Assembly: GCA_035294125.1 (NCBI GenBank)
Contig: DATGLM010000036.1
Span: forward strand, 1 to 64,000
Direction: 5' to 3'
DNA: 64,000 bases
Origin: CADDYT01 sp035294125
GTDB taxonomy: Bacteria > Chloroflexota > Ktedonobacteria > Ktedonobacterales > Ktedonobacteraceae
The position numbers were made by a program, and so were the translations under genes. The notes under the pieces were generated by a model. It did not search any database. It saw only the letters and a list, made by a program, of their open reading frames with translations, and was not told the origin of the DNA. Shown here piece by piece: positions 25,176-32,514 of this stretch. Every line of letters begins with the position of its first letter. Position 1 is the stretch's first letter.

Positions 25176-25562
25176 ATGGATCGTGCTGCTAGCGCTGGTT
25201 TTGAAGGCATCGCACAGATGCTGCTCGAACAAAAGAAGTTAATGGACGCCCTGGAGGCGGAGAATCGTGAGTTGCGCCGCCAGCTTGCCGACTTGCGCAG
25301 AGGCATCGGTATCGCGGTAGTGATTGAGGGCAAGACAGTTCAGCTTGCTACCGAGAGCGCATCCTCGCCCACGTCGGTGACCGGTCAGTCGCCTGCTCTG
25401 CAAAGTCTCCAGAACTTGCAGCCTCCCCCGGCCAACAGTAACAACGGCTATGGTCAGAATGGCCGTCAGCCCTCAGGCGGGCAGCCAGTCTTGAATTCGA
25501 ATGGTGAGAAGCGCGAGAACGGTAGCACTCGCAGCCCACTCGCCGACAGCTTCGTGCTCTAA
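25176..25562 (+). CDS. Small coiled-coil protein of unknown function
   Basis: A 128-residue protein. Residues about 10-48 form a leucine-heptad coiled coil (LLEQKKLMDALEAENRELRR), then a short hydrophobic strand (GIAVVIEGKTVQL) and a low-complexity Gln/Asn/Pro/Gly tail. AGGAGG ideally placed before the ATG at 25176 decides this start over longer in-frame possibilities. The family is not recognised. It may oligomerise through its N-terminus. Confidence 0.6.
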   Translation: MDRAASAGFEGIAQMLLEQKKLMDALEAENRELRRQLADLRRGIGIAVVIEGKTVQLATESASSPTSVTGQSPALQSLQNLQPPPANSNNGYGQNGRQPSGGQPVLNSNGEKRENGSTRSPLADSFVL

Positions 25563-25583
25563 ACAATGTTTTTCTCCTACCTG

Positions 25584-25644
25584 AAAAAGCGCAACGCATA
25601 GAAAGCAGCGCAAAGGTGCTGTGAGGGAGGTGTTGCGCTTTTTT
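25584..25644 (+). terminator. Terminator with long loop
   Basis: AAAAAGCGCAAC (25584-25595) pairs with GTTGCGCTTTTT (25632-25643), ending in a run of six T. The 36-base loop is unusually long. It lies just after the coiled-coil gene. Confidence 0.7.
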
Positions 25645-25705
25645 CGGTAGGAATACCCCTTGTATATTCCTCGCAATACTGTTATTATCTGCGCTGTAGA
25701 GAGAG

Positions 25706-25753
25706 GCTGTGAGCGCCATTCGGCGTTTTAAAACGCCGAATGGCGCTCACAGC
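25706..25753. repeat. 48-base perfect palindrome with no loop
   Basis: Bases 25706-25729 are the exact reverse complement of 25730-25753, centred on TTTTAAAA. It lies about 60 bases after the terminator at 25584-25644 and 50 bases before the AIM24 gene, both on the plus strand, so it is more likely a structural or regulatory element than a terminator. Confidence 0.85.
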
Positions 25754-25803
25754 ATGCTTCCGTTTATTGAATGAGACAACACTCAGGAAGGCAGGTCAGG
25801 AAG

Positions 25804-26811
25804 ATGATTTGTCCAAATGGCCATCAGGTAGCCGACGGAACAAAATTCTGCGGCATTTGCGGCGCGCCGATGGCGACGGGGCCAACTCCTCCACCACAGG
25901 GACCCGCAGCTTACGGTACGCCCCCTCCGCAGGGACAGGGTGGCTATGGGCCGCAGGGACAGGTAGCACCCGATGGAGGATATATCCCACCCAACCAGTA
26001 CGAAGAATACACCAACAGCATGTTCGGCAACGCGGTTCCGAAGGCGGAACTGCACAACCCCAAAGGACCACTGCGCATTGCCGATATGACCATCAGCATT
26101 GATGGCGAACTTGTGCCCGTCGTTGATATCATGCTAGGCAACCAGATGCCCATTTACTTCGAGCACCATATCCTGCTGTGGAAGCATCCGGGCGTGCAAA
26201 TCGGTTTCAAATCGATTAAGGGAGCCGCTAAACGCTTCTTTGCCGGCCTGCAAATTTTCATCTCAGAGGCGCAGGGACCCGGCAACATCGCTTTCTCCCG
26301 CGACTCCGTGGGACAGATCGTGGCCCTGCGCTTGCAGCCGGGGCAGATGGTCGAGGTACGCGAGCATCAGTTCCTCGTCGCCACCGGCAACGTTGACTAC
26401 GGCTTCACCTTCATGCAGGGCGCGGCCAACATTCTCTTCAGCCGCACGGGCCTGTTCATCGACCAGTTCACCGCTCGCGGCGGAGAAGGCATGGTGCTGC
26501 TGCATGGCTACGGCAACGTCTTCGAGAAGATGCTGGCGCCCGGCGAGACGCTGGATATCGAGCCGGGCGCGTGGCTGTGGAAAGACCCCTCGGTGCAAAT
26601 GTCGGTCACGACGGTCGCCGGTTCGCAGCGCGGCGGCGGCATCTTCGGCGCCATCGGAGGGATGATGGCCGGTGCCTCCATCATCCTCAACCGCTTCACC
26701 GGCCCCGGTCGCGTCGGCATCCAGTCCATGACCTACCACCCACCCGTCGCCGAAGGCGCCCAGCAGGCCGGAGGTCAGCAGAACCTCAATCTGGGGCAGT
26801 TCTTTAGCTAG
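25804..26811 (+). CDS. AIM24-family protein with N-terminal zinc ribbon
   Basis: A 335-residue protein. It starts MICPNGHQVADGTKFCGICG, a four-cysteine/histidine zinc ribbon, followed by a Pro/Gly/Gln-rich linker to about residue 70. The rest is the AIM24 (DUF124) beta-sandwich, recognisable from SIDGELVPVVDIMLG, QGPGNIAFSRDS, GGEGMVLLHGYGN and GETLDIEPGAWLW. Bacterial members are cytosolic and of unknown function; the mitochondrial relative affects cristae organisation. The start at 25804 places the ribbon at the very N-terminus. It ends at a convergent terminator. Confidence 0.85.
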   Translation: MICPNGHQVADGTKFCGICGAPMATGPTPPPQGPAAYGTPPPQGQGGYGPQGQVAPDGGYIPPNQYEEYTNSMFGNAVPKAELHNPKGPLRIADMTISIDGELVPVVDIMLGNQMPIYFEHHILLWKHPGVQIGFKSIKGAAKRFFAGLQIFISEAQGPGNIAFSRDSVGQIVALRLQPGQMVEVREHQFLVATGNVDYGFTFMQGAANILFSRTGLFIDQFTARGGEGMVLLHGYGNVFEKMLAPGETLDIEPGAWLWKDPSVQMSVTTVAGSQRGGGIFGAIGGMMAGASIILNRFTGPGRVGIQSMTYHPPVAEGAQQAGGQQNLNLGQFFS

Positions 26812-26824
26812 ACTGTAGAGCACA

Positions 26825-26874
26825 AATCAAGGCTAAAAAGGCGCGCCCGCGGGCGCGCCTTTTTAGCCTTGATT
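26825..26874. terminator. 50-base perfect palindrome, bidirectional terminator
   Basis: Bases 26825-26849 are the exact reverse complement of 26850-26874 with no loop. The core has AAAAAGG...CCTTTTT around a GC stem, so it ends transcription in both directions. It lies between convergent genes; the stop codon of the minus-strand MEDS gene (26863) is inside its right arm. Confidence 0.88.
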
Positions 26875-27513
26875 ACCTTTTTCTCTTTCCCGATTAATGC
26901 GCAGGATTTTGAGCATGTATTGCTCGGAGTTCAGGTAGTAGGGGTTGCGCTTGATGTATTTGCCGACAACTGAGATCGGATGTAACTTGAGCAGTTCGAC
27001 TACAAGACTGGGCAGCAATTTGCTGTGATCGTAGTGCATCAAAGCGATGATCGGGGCGTTCTGGAAGGTGAACACGGCATCAGAAGCGGCCTCGTATTTG
27101 AGAATCTGTTCGGGAGTGGCGATGTCCTTGAGCAACCAGGACATGTCTATTGAGATGCGCACCGCGTGCCAGCCCTCGCGCAGGGCCTGAGCAATGAACG
27201 TCTGGTGAGAGGAGAGCAAAAAATAGGGATCGAAACGTTTGCCATTCGCCAGAAATACCTCTCGCTCCTCGTACAGAACCAGTTGCCCCGAAGCAAGCAC
27301 AGCATCGACATCGACCTGTAACTTTTCCAGTTCTTCGCGTAGTTCCTTCACCTGCGCAGGAGCAGCCGCAAAAAGGCATTTTTCATTGAGCGAAAGCCCG
27401 ACTCGCAACAGATGCGCCGTAACACGCGGAATCTCTGTCACCTTGCTATAAAGCTGACAGATATGCGAACCAGGCGGTATACGCTCTGATTTGCCCTCAA
27501 CACTCAAATCCAT
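26863..27513 (-). CDS. MEDS-domain sensory protein
   Basis: A 216-residue protein matching the MEDS (methanogen/methylotroph, DcmR sensory) domain: it begins with PPGSHICQLYSKVTEI and has a P-loop-free RecA-like layout with LFAAAPAQVKEL, GWHAVRISIDMSWLL and ALMHYDHSKL. Such domains sense small carbon compounds or regulate kinases in methylotrophs and actinobacteria. It stands alone here without a DNA-binding or kinase partner domain. The ATG at 27513 has GGAGG five to six bases upstream. It is the last gene of a three-gene minus-strand operon. Confidence 0.75.
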   Translation of the reverse strand: MDLSVEGKSERIPPGSHICQLYSKVTEIPRVTAHLLRVGLSLNEKCLFAAAPAQVKELREELEKLQVDVDAVLASGQLVLYEEREVFLANGKRFDPYFLLSSHQTFIAQALREGWHAVRISIDMSWLLKDIATPEQILKYEAASDAVFTFQNAPIIALMHYDHSKLLPSLVVELLKLHPISVVGKYIKRNPYYLNSEQYMLKILRINREREKGNQG

Positions 27514-27515
27514 AG

Positions 27516-27863
27516 CTACCTCCACTGATTATTGCTAGTATTGCTGGTACCTCTCGTCCTACGCTCCTGACGAATGTTAGCAGCACGATTATTTATGCTC
27601 ACGACAACCCAGCCCAGAACACCAAAGACGACCAGACCGGAAAGGAAAGCCAGTACGACCAGCAGCAGTGTCTGATAGGCCGTATAGGCGAGAAGCGCGG
27701 ACAACGCCAGAGTGCAGAGCGCCATTGACAAAGGGATGGGAAGCGCCCAGGCCAGGATGACACGCAATGCCTGCCGACCTGTAAGCGGTTCCTCCCCACT
27801 ATAGGGAAAAAGCAGACGCCGGAAAAAGGATTGACGAGCGCGCGGTGACGGCGGCTGTTGCAT
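27516..27863 (-). CDS. Small two-helix membrane protein
   Basis: A 115-residue protein. A basic Pro/Arg-rich N-terminus (about 1-30) precedes two strongly hydrophobic helices (about 34-60 and 64-88) and a charged Asn/Arg-rich tail. It starts with ATG six bases after the NUDIX gene stop and ends two bases before the MEDS gene, so all three are almost certainly co-transcribed. Family not recognised. Confidence 0.65.
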   Translation of the reverse strand: MQQPPSPRARQSFFRRLLFPYSGEEPLTGRQALRVILAWALPIPLSMALCTLALSALLAYTAYQTLLLVVLAFLSGLVVFGVLGWVVVSINNRAANIRQERRTRGTSNTSNNQWR

Positions 27864-27869
27864 AGGCTC

Positions 27870-28454
27870 TTATTTTCCTTCCCCGTCCTTCTCTTTTCCT
27901 TTGCGCTGGCTCTGCAACCATCGTTGCAGCACCTCTTCGGCCTGAGAAAGGATACTCACCTCGTTCTGATATGTCAACCGGCGCGACGCCTCCGCGATCG
28001 GGAACCATTCCACCCGGTCATACTCCTGATCGTGCAGCGCGGTATCCCCCCCAACCGCCTCCATCAAGTAATGTCGTACCTGTTTCTGATAGCGAACGTG
28101 ATTGCGCACGAAAAAGTACGAGATACTGCCAATATATGCAATCAAGCGCACCTGCAAGCCGGTCTCTTCCTGTACCTCACGTATCGCCACCTGTTCGATC
28201 GTCTCCCCCGGCTGCGGTGTTCCTTTGGGTAACGCCCAGATGCCCGGGTGGCTTCGTCCCACCAGAGCCACTTCTATTGCGATATCACCTGTGGCTTGAG
28301 AAGCCTCCTGTGTTTCCTTGCCCTCTTCTTTCAATCTCGGTTGTAATTGCTCTGGCTGCCCCTCCACCCGATTACTCGCTAAGGAGGTCGTTGGAACAAG
28401 GCGAAAGACGACGCCGCCGGCGGAATACGCCCGCATCGTTCTCTGTCGCTCCAT
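27870..28454 (-). CDS. NUDIX hydrolase
   Basis: A protein of about 194 residues. The NUDIX box is intact: GTPQPGETIEQVAIREVQEE followed by TGL fits Gx5Ex7REUXEExGU, so it should hydrolyse a nucleoside diphosphate linked to another group using magnesium. A hydrophilic insert of about 35 residues, rich in Gln and Glu, lies before the box, after the first strand (SAGGVVFR). The ATG at 28454 is adopted because the domain begins right after it; a GTG at 28505 would add 17 residues. First gene of the operon with the two-helix and MEDS proteins. Confidence 0.85.
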   Translation of the reverse strand: MERQRTMRAYSAGGVVFRLVPTTSLASNRVEGQPEQLQPRLKEEGKETQEASQATGDIAIEVALVGRSHPGIWALPKGTPQPGETIEQVAIREVQEETGLQVRLIAYIGSISYFFVRNHVRYQKQVRHYLMEAVGGDTALHDQEYDRVEWFPIAEASRRLTYQNEVSILSQAEEVLQRWLQSQRKGKEKDGEGK

Positions 28455-28617
28455 CCCCGCTCTATACCTTCTCTCTATTGCTTTTTCGTTCCATGCACTT
28501 GCCACACTGGCCTTTATCTCTTATTGTAAACTACTATATCATACAACACATCTAACGTGAAGTGCTGATCAGACCATTAGAAACCGGCCCACACATGACA
28601 TGCGGGAAGGCAGGATA

Positions 28618-29607
28618 TCAAGAGAGCATGCTGCGGATAGCTTCCAGGTTCCTTGCAGGGGTATCGGGTGGGATGGCGCAGCCGGGCGCGAGCAGAAAAT
28701 GGAGGCCGCCGGTCTGTTCTAACGCCTGCGCCACCTCTTCACGCACCTGCGCCGGCGTGCCGTGACGCAGCGTCTTTTTCTGGTTGATGCCGCCCATCAC
28801 CGCCTTGCCGGAGCGCAGCTTCCCTTCGCGCAGGTCGGGATTGCCAGGCAGCGAGGAATCCCAACTCACCGCCTCCACCGGGTAGGAAGCCAGCAGGTCG
28901 AAGTAGATGTTGGAGCCGCAGTTGTGGATAATATTGAATTTGCTATGGCTCTTGATGGCATCCAGAAATTCTACATCGTACTGCTCGCCGAACTCACGGT
29001 ACTGGTCAAGGGTGAGTAAGTCCTCACTGGCCCAGCCGTTGGTGGCGTAGAAGATGCCGCTTGCCCCTTCATCCATGCAGGCAATGGCAAAATTGATGAA
29101 GGTCTCGGAGATGACGCGCAGCGCGCTATGCAGGGCATGGCGATCCTCTCGTATGGCCTGCAAAACCGGCTCGGCCCTGTTACCCACCAGGTATTTCGCC
29201 ACGCCCAGCGGGCAGAAAATGGTCTGCACAAAATAGGCCTCAAAGCCAATCGCATGATTGATGAGACGCAGAGCATGAAGCTGCTCGCCCAGCGCCCCCT
29301 GTTCCGGGTCGCGGGGGCGCAGCCGCTTCCAGTCGGAGGCGCTTTTAACCGGAATCTCCTCAATAACCGGAGCCTGGGTCTTACTGCCCGATGGACGGGC
29401 TTTGACACCCCAATCCTGAATGTGGTAGACGGCGCGCGGATTGACTTTCATAAAGTCCCAGTTATAACGAGTAAAGTTTTCAATCATCGCCTCGGCCAGC
29501 GCCTGCGCGCTCCATTCGCGCTCGAAATCATGGCCCCACACGCTCGCCGGTACGCGGTCGACAGGCTCGCCCTTCAACGCGGCGTCAACGCGTTCTTTCT
29601 TGTCCAT
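28618..29607 (-). CDS. Uroporphyrinogen decarboxylase-family protein (MtaA/CmuA-like)
   Basis: A 329-residue (beta/alpha)8-barrel protein. It begins MDKKERVDAALKGEPVDRVP, as UroD-family methyltransferases do, and has IIHNCGSNIYFDLLASYPVEAVSWDSS and APGCAIPPDTPARNLEAI, the conserved His/Cys-containing and C-terminal pieces of the MtaA/CmuA branch. True heme-pathway HemE is unlikely: no other heme genes are near and the sequence resembles the zinc-dependent methyl-transfer branch more. No corrinoid protein gene is adjacent. Substrate unknown. Confidence 0.82.
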   Translation of the reverse strand: MDKKERVDAALKGEPVDRVPASVWGHDFEREWSAQALAEAMIENFTRYNWDFMKVNPRAVYHIQDWGVKARPSGSKTQAPVIEEIPVKSASDWKRLRPRDPEQGALGEQLHALRLINHAIGFEAYFVQTIFCPLGVAKYLVGNRAEPVLQAIREDRHALHSALRVISETFINFAIACMDEGASGIFYATNGWASEDLLTLDQYREFGEQYDVEFLDAIKSHSKFNIIHNCGSNIYFDLLASYPVEAVSWDSSLPGNPDLREGKLRSGKAVMGGINQKKTLRHGTPAQVREEVAQALEQTGGLHFLLAPGCAIPPDTPARNLEAIRSMLS

Positions 29608-29651
29608 TGCTTTCCCTTTCCTGCGTAATCCTCATCTATAAGTCCCGGTTT

Positions 29652-31781
29652 TTACGTTTTCGCGGTAAGCTGATAATGTGCTGGTAGCGTCGTCTCGGCG
29701 GCACTGGCCGAGACGATGAGCACTACGTGGGTAACGGTGCTCCCAAAGCCCCGCACGGTCAACGTTGCCTGGCCCGTGGCGAGATCTACCGGCACATCGG
29801 TAACGGTAAATGGCTGATTTTTGTCCTGCTGGTATAACAGAGCCTGCATATCGTAATGCTCCGGCAGAACGTTATTCGAGCGGATAAAGCCGTGGCTCAG
29901 CCAGCCGTTATCGCTCGTCAGATTGTCTTGAAAGTGTATTGCAGGAATGCGAATCTGGTCAATCGCAAACCCCTGCGCGTTTAAGGTGTCATCGGTGACC
30001 TCCTCAAAACGAATCTGTACTTTTTTGCCACTGTACGGGGTCAGATCGATGCTTTCCTGCACCCATTGGGGTGTGTTCCCCTCGCCGCTTTCGCCCGTGT
30101 AGCCATTGCCCCGGTTGTTTCCAGTTGGATTGCTGTTCGTCGTGTAGCGGCCCTTCAACGTTGTCCAGTGAACGCCATCGGTCGAAGCCTCGACGTAGGC
30201 ATAATCGTCATCCTTCTCCAGATCGAACCAGGTGGCAAACTGCAAGGTGGCGCGCCGCCCATGGAGAGAAGTCAGATCAAAGGTGCGCGTCAACGTGCTA
30301 TCCATGTGATTAGCGCTATTGCTCCACCACTCGTTGACCGCATCGAAAGGGTCATTACCAATAATACGTACAGTAGGGACACCTTTGAGACTCACCGTCA
30401 GTGTGCTTGCCCGTCCCCGGGGGACGAGATCGTAATATTCGGCGGCATATTGCTGCACCGTGTCCTCTTCGGAGGTGGGATAGCTATCCCACGTGTGCTG
30501 CGGTATCACCCCGGCAGTCAGCGGGATATCAGGATAGCCATATTCTCCCTGATCGATAGTGGGATCGGTCACGTAATTGGCGATAAACCACTTGTGCAGC
30601 ACGTCCATAAAATTGTCTGTATAGCCATGCTTTGCCAGCACGTCATCGAAATTGGTTGGCGGCATCGCAGGGTCCGCCAGCAGTTCCTTGAGCACGCCGT
30701 AACCACCATAATGCTGGGCGAAATAGTCCATGAAGAGATAGTCGGCGCCATAGTGGGCGGCCAGGGTATTGATATCGTCCGTCCAGTCGTTGAGCTGCGT
30801 ATCCGGCGTTTGCAGGAATGCCTGATCGCTGCCATCAACCGGGTAGCCAGTGATATGCTGGGCCAGCATGGCCATGCCCTCGTTCAGCCAGGTCGGGTCT
30901 TCAGGATGCAGGTGCCACTGGATCAGGCTCTCAAATTCATGCGCCAGCGTGCTATCATAGTCGGCACTGCCGGGAATGACTCCATCCAGGCTGACATAGA
31001 ACATCTCACGCTCATTGCTATAGCGATTCACGCTCGTCGGGTACTCGTCTACCGGCGAAAAGTAGCCGTCGACGTTGCTGCCTAAATCAACCGCGTTGAG
31101 AATGGTCAGGTGAACATCATCATCGATACCGGGCGTCCACTCGCTGCCAAAATATTTATGTTCCGTCGGGTAAATAATGTTCTCGAAGACATTGGCGGAA
31201 GCGGCAAGGGCATTGATATTGGCCCCCTGCCCATCCTCCACATACATATAGACATGTGGCGTCACATAAACCAGTTTCGCCCGGATGCGGCTATAGCTCT
31301 GTGTATCGGCGTTCTCGATCCAGAAAGCATCCTCCTGTCCCGCGTGCTCATTTAACGGCTTCGTGCGCACCACATGTGAGATAGGCGCAGCCACGTGGGA
31401 ATTGAGCCGCTGCGCCAGACTATACAGGTTGCTCAACGGCAGTGGCGTCATCAGCAGCAACTGCTCCGTCTCCAGCAAATCCGCCACGCTCTCCGGCGTT
31501 GGCCGCGGCGTCGGGGTGTTACCTCCCACTCTTACCGACGGTATCGGCGTCGGAGTCGGCGTACCGGCGGTGCTGCCGGGGAACGAGCAGGATGCAAATA
31601 AGAGACAGATCAGGCATAGTACGAGCCACGTTGCCCTACGACACCCTCTGGTCCACTCGACCCTACCACACCAGCGCTCGCTTCGTGAGCGTTGCAATCG
31701 TGTAGAGTAGAACCACCTCTGGCGGGGGGCATGGAGGTTGGTGACCTGCGAGGCAACAGGGTTGGGAAAGGTCTTACACAT
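29652..31781 (-). CDS. Secreted M6 (immune inhibitor A)-like lipoprotein with altered zinc motif
   Basis: A protein of about 709 residues. The long basic N-terminus ends in a hydrophobic stretch with the lipobox-like LLFASC, then a Thr/Pro-rich linker. The catalytic region reads TLAHEFESLIQWHLHP...WLNEG (H about 281, E about 282, later E about 301): the HExxH second His is Ser, although the downstream Glu is kept. The second half has immune-inhibitor-A-like MAM/beta-jelly domains (LQFATWFDLEKDDDYAYVEAS). It starts 8 bases inside the preceding response-regulator gene, so it is translated with it. It may be an inactive peptidase or use nearby H290/H292 as ligand. Confidence 0.72.
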   Translation of the reverse strand: MCKTFPNPVASQVTNLHAPRQRWFYSTRLQRSRSERWCGRVEWTRGCRRATWLVLCLICLLFASCSFPGSTAGTPTPTPIPSVRVGGNTPTPRPTPESVADLLETEQLLLMTPLPLSNLYSLAQRLNSHVAAPISHVVRTKPLNEHAGQEDAFWIENADTQSYSRIRAKLVYVTPHVYMYVEDGQGANINALAASANVFENIIYPTEHKYFGSEWTPGIDDDVHLTILNAVDLGSNVDGYFSPVDEYPTSVNRYSNEREMFYVSLDGVIPGSADYDSTLAHEFESLIQWHLHPEDPTWLNEGMAMLAQHITGYPVDGSDQAFLQTPDTQLNDWTDDINTLAAHYGADYLFMDYFAQHYGGYGVLKELLADPAMPPTNFDDVLAKHGYTDNFMDVLHKWFIANYVTDPTIDQGEYGYPDIPLTAGVIPQHTWDSYPTSEEDTVQQYAAEYYDLVPRGRASTLTVSLKGVPTVRIIGNDPFDAVNEWWSNSANHMDSTLTRTFDLTSLHGRRATLQFATWFDLEKDDDYAYVEASTDGVHWTTLKGRYTTNSNPTGNNRGNGYTGESGEGNTPQWVQESIDLTPYSGKKVQIRFEEVTDDTLNAQGFAIDQIRIPAIHFQDNLTSDNGWLSHGFIRSNNVLPEHYDMQALLYQQDKNQPFTVTDVPVDLATGQATLTVRGFGSTVTHVVLIVSASAAETTLPAHYQLTAKT

Positions 31782-32511
31782 GCGACGCATCCTCTAGTTC
31801 CTTGAAGCGGTAGCCAATGCCGCGCTCGGTCAGGATATATTTGGGGTGGGCCGGATCTTTCTCGATCTTCTGACGCAGGTAGGTGATGTAGAGGCGCAGG
31901 TAGTGAGCCTCGTCGCGGTACTCGCGTCCCCAGACCTTGGAGAGTAGCGTCTCATGGGTGAGCAGCCGCCCGGCATTGTTGACGAGGTGATAGAGCAGGC
32001 GATACTCCGTGGGACGCAGGGCGACCTTTTCCCCGCGCACAATGACCTCGTGTTTCGCGAAGTCGATCTTCAGGTCGGGGTCAACTTCAATGACCGTCTT
32101 GCGTGCGGGCGCCGCCATGTAGGTGCGGCGCAGCAGCGCCCGCACGCGCGACGAGAGTTCGCGCGGGTTGAACGGCTTCGCCATGTAATCATCCGCGCCG
32201 AGGTCCAGCCCGTGTATTTTATCCTGATCGCTCTGGCGCACGGTGAGCATAATCACCGGTACCGTGGAGACCTCGCGAATGGCGCGCAGCGTCTCGAAGC
32301 CGTCCATGTCGGGCATCATCACATCCAGAATCACCAGATCGGGCAAATGCTGGCGCACCTCTTCCAGCGCCTCAACGCCGTTGCTCGCCTCCAGTACGGT
32401 ATAGTGTTCCAGCTCCAGGTTCAGGCGCACCAGATCGCGGATGCGCGGCTCGTCATCTACGACGAGAATAGTCATATCACGCGCATCGAAGCCAAAAGTT
32501 TCTTTTTCCAT
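31774..32511 (-). CDS. OmpR/PhoB-type response regulator
   Basis: A 245-residue two-domain regulator. The receiver has the acidic pair VDDEP near 19-20, the phosphorylation site VILDVMMPD (Asp about 62), MLTVRQ and the Lys in AKPF (about 111). The C-terminal winged-helix domain (about 140-235) has the typical RPTEYRLLYHLVNNAGRLLT and YITYLRQKIEKD elements. It is paired with the histidine kinase immediately upstream (3-base gap) and its 3' end overlaps the lipoprotein gene, which might be its target. Confidence 0.95.
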   Translation of the reverse strand: MEKETFGFDARDMTILVVDDEPRIRDLVRLNLELEHYTVLEASNGVEALEEVRQHLPDLVILDVMMPDMDGFETLRAIREVSTVPVIMLTVRQSDQDKIHGLDLGADDYMAKPFNPRELSSRVRALLRRTYMAAPARKTVIEVDPDLKIDFAKHEVIVRGEKVALRPTEYRLLYHLVNNAGRLLTHETLLSKVWGREYRDEAHYLRLYITYLRQKIEKDPAHPKYILTERGIGYRFKELEDASHV

Positions 32512-32514
32512 ATA

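Noticed and set aside
28618..29607. HemE of heme biosynthesis
   Set aside because: The sequence fits the MtaA/CmuA methyltransferase branch of the UroD family better and no heme genes are nearby.
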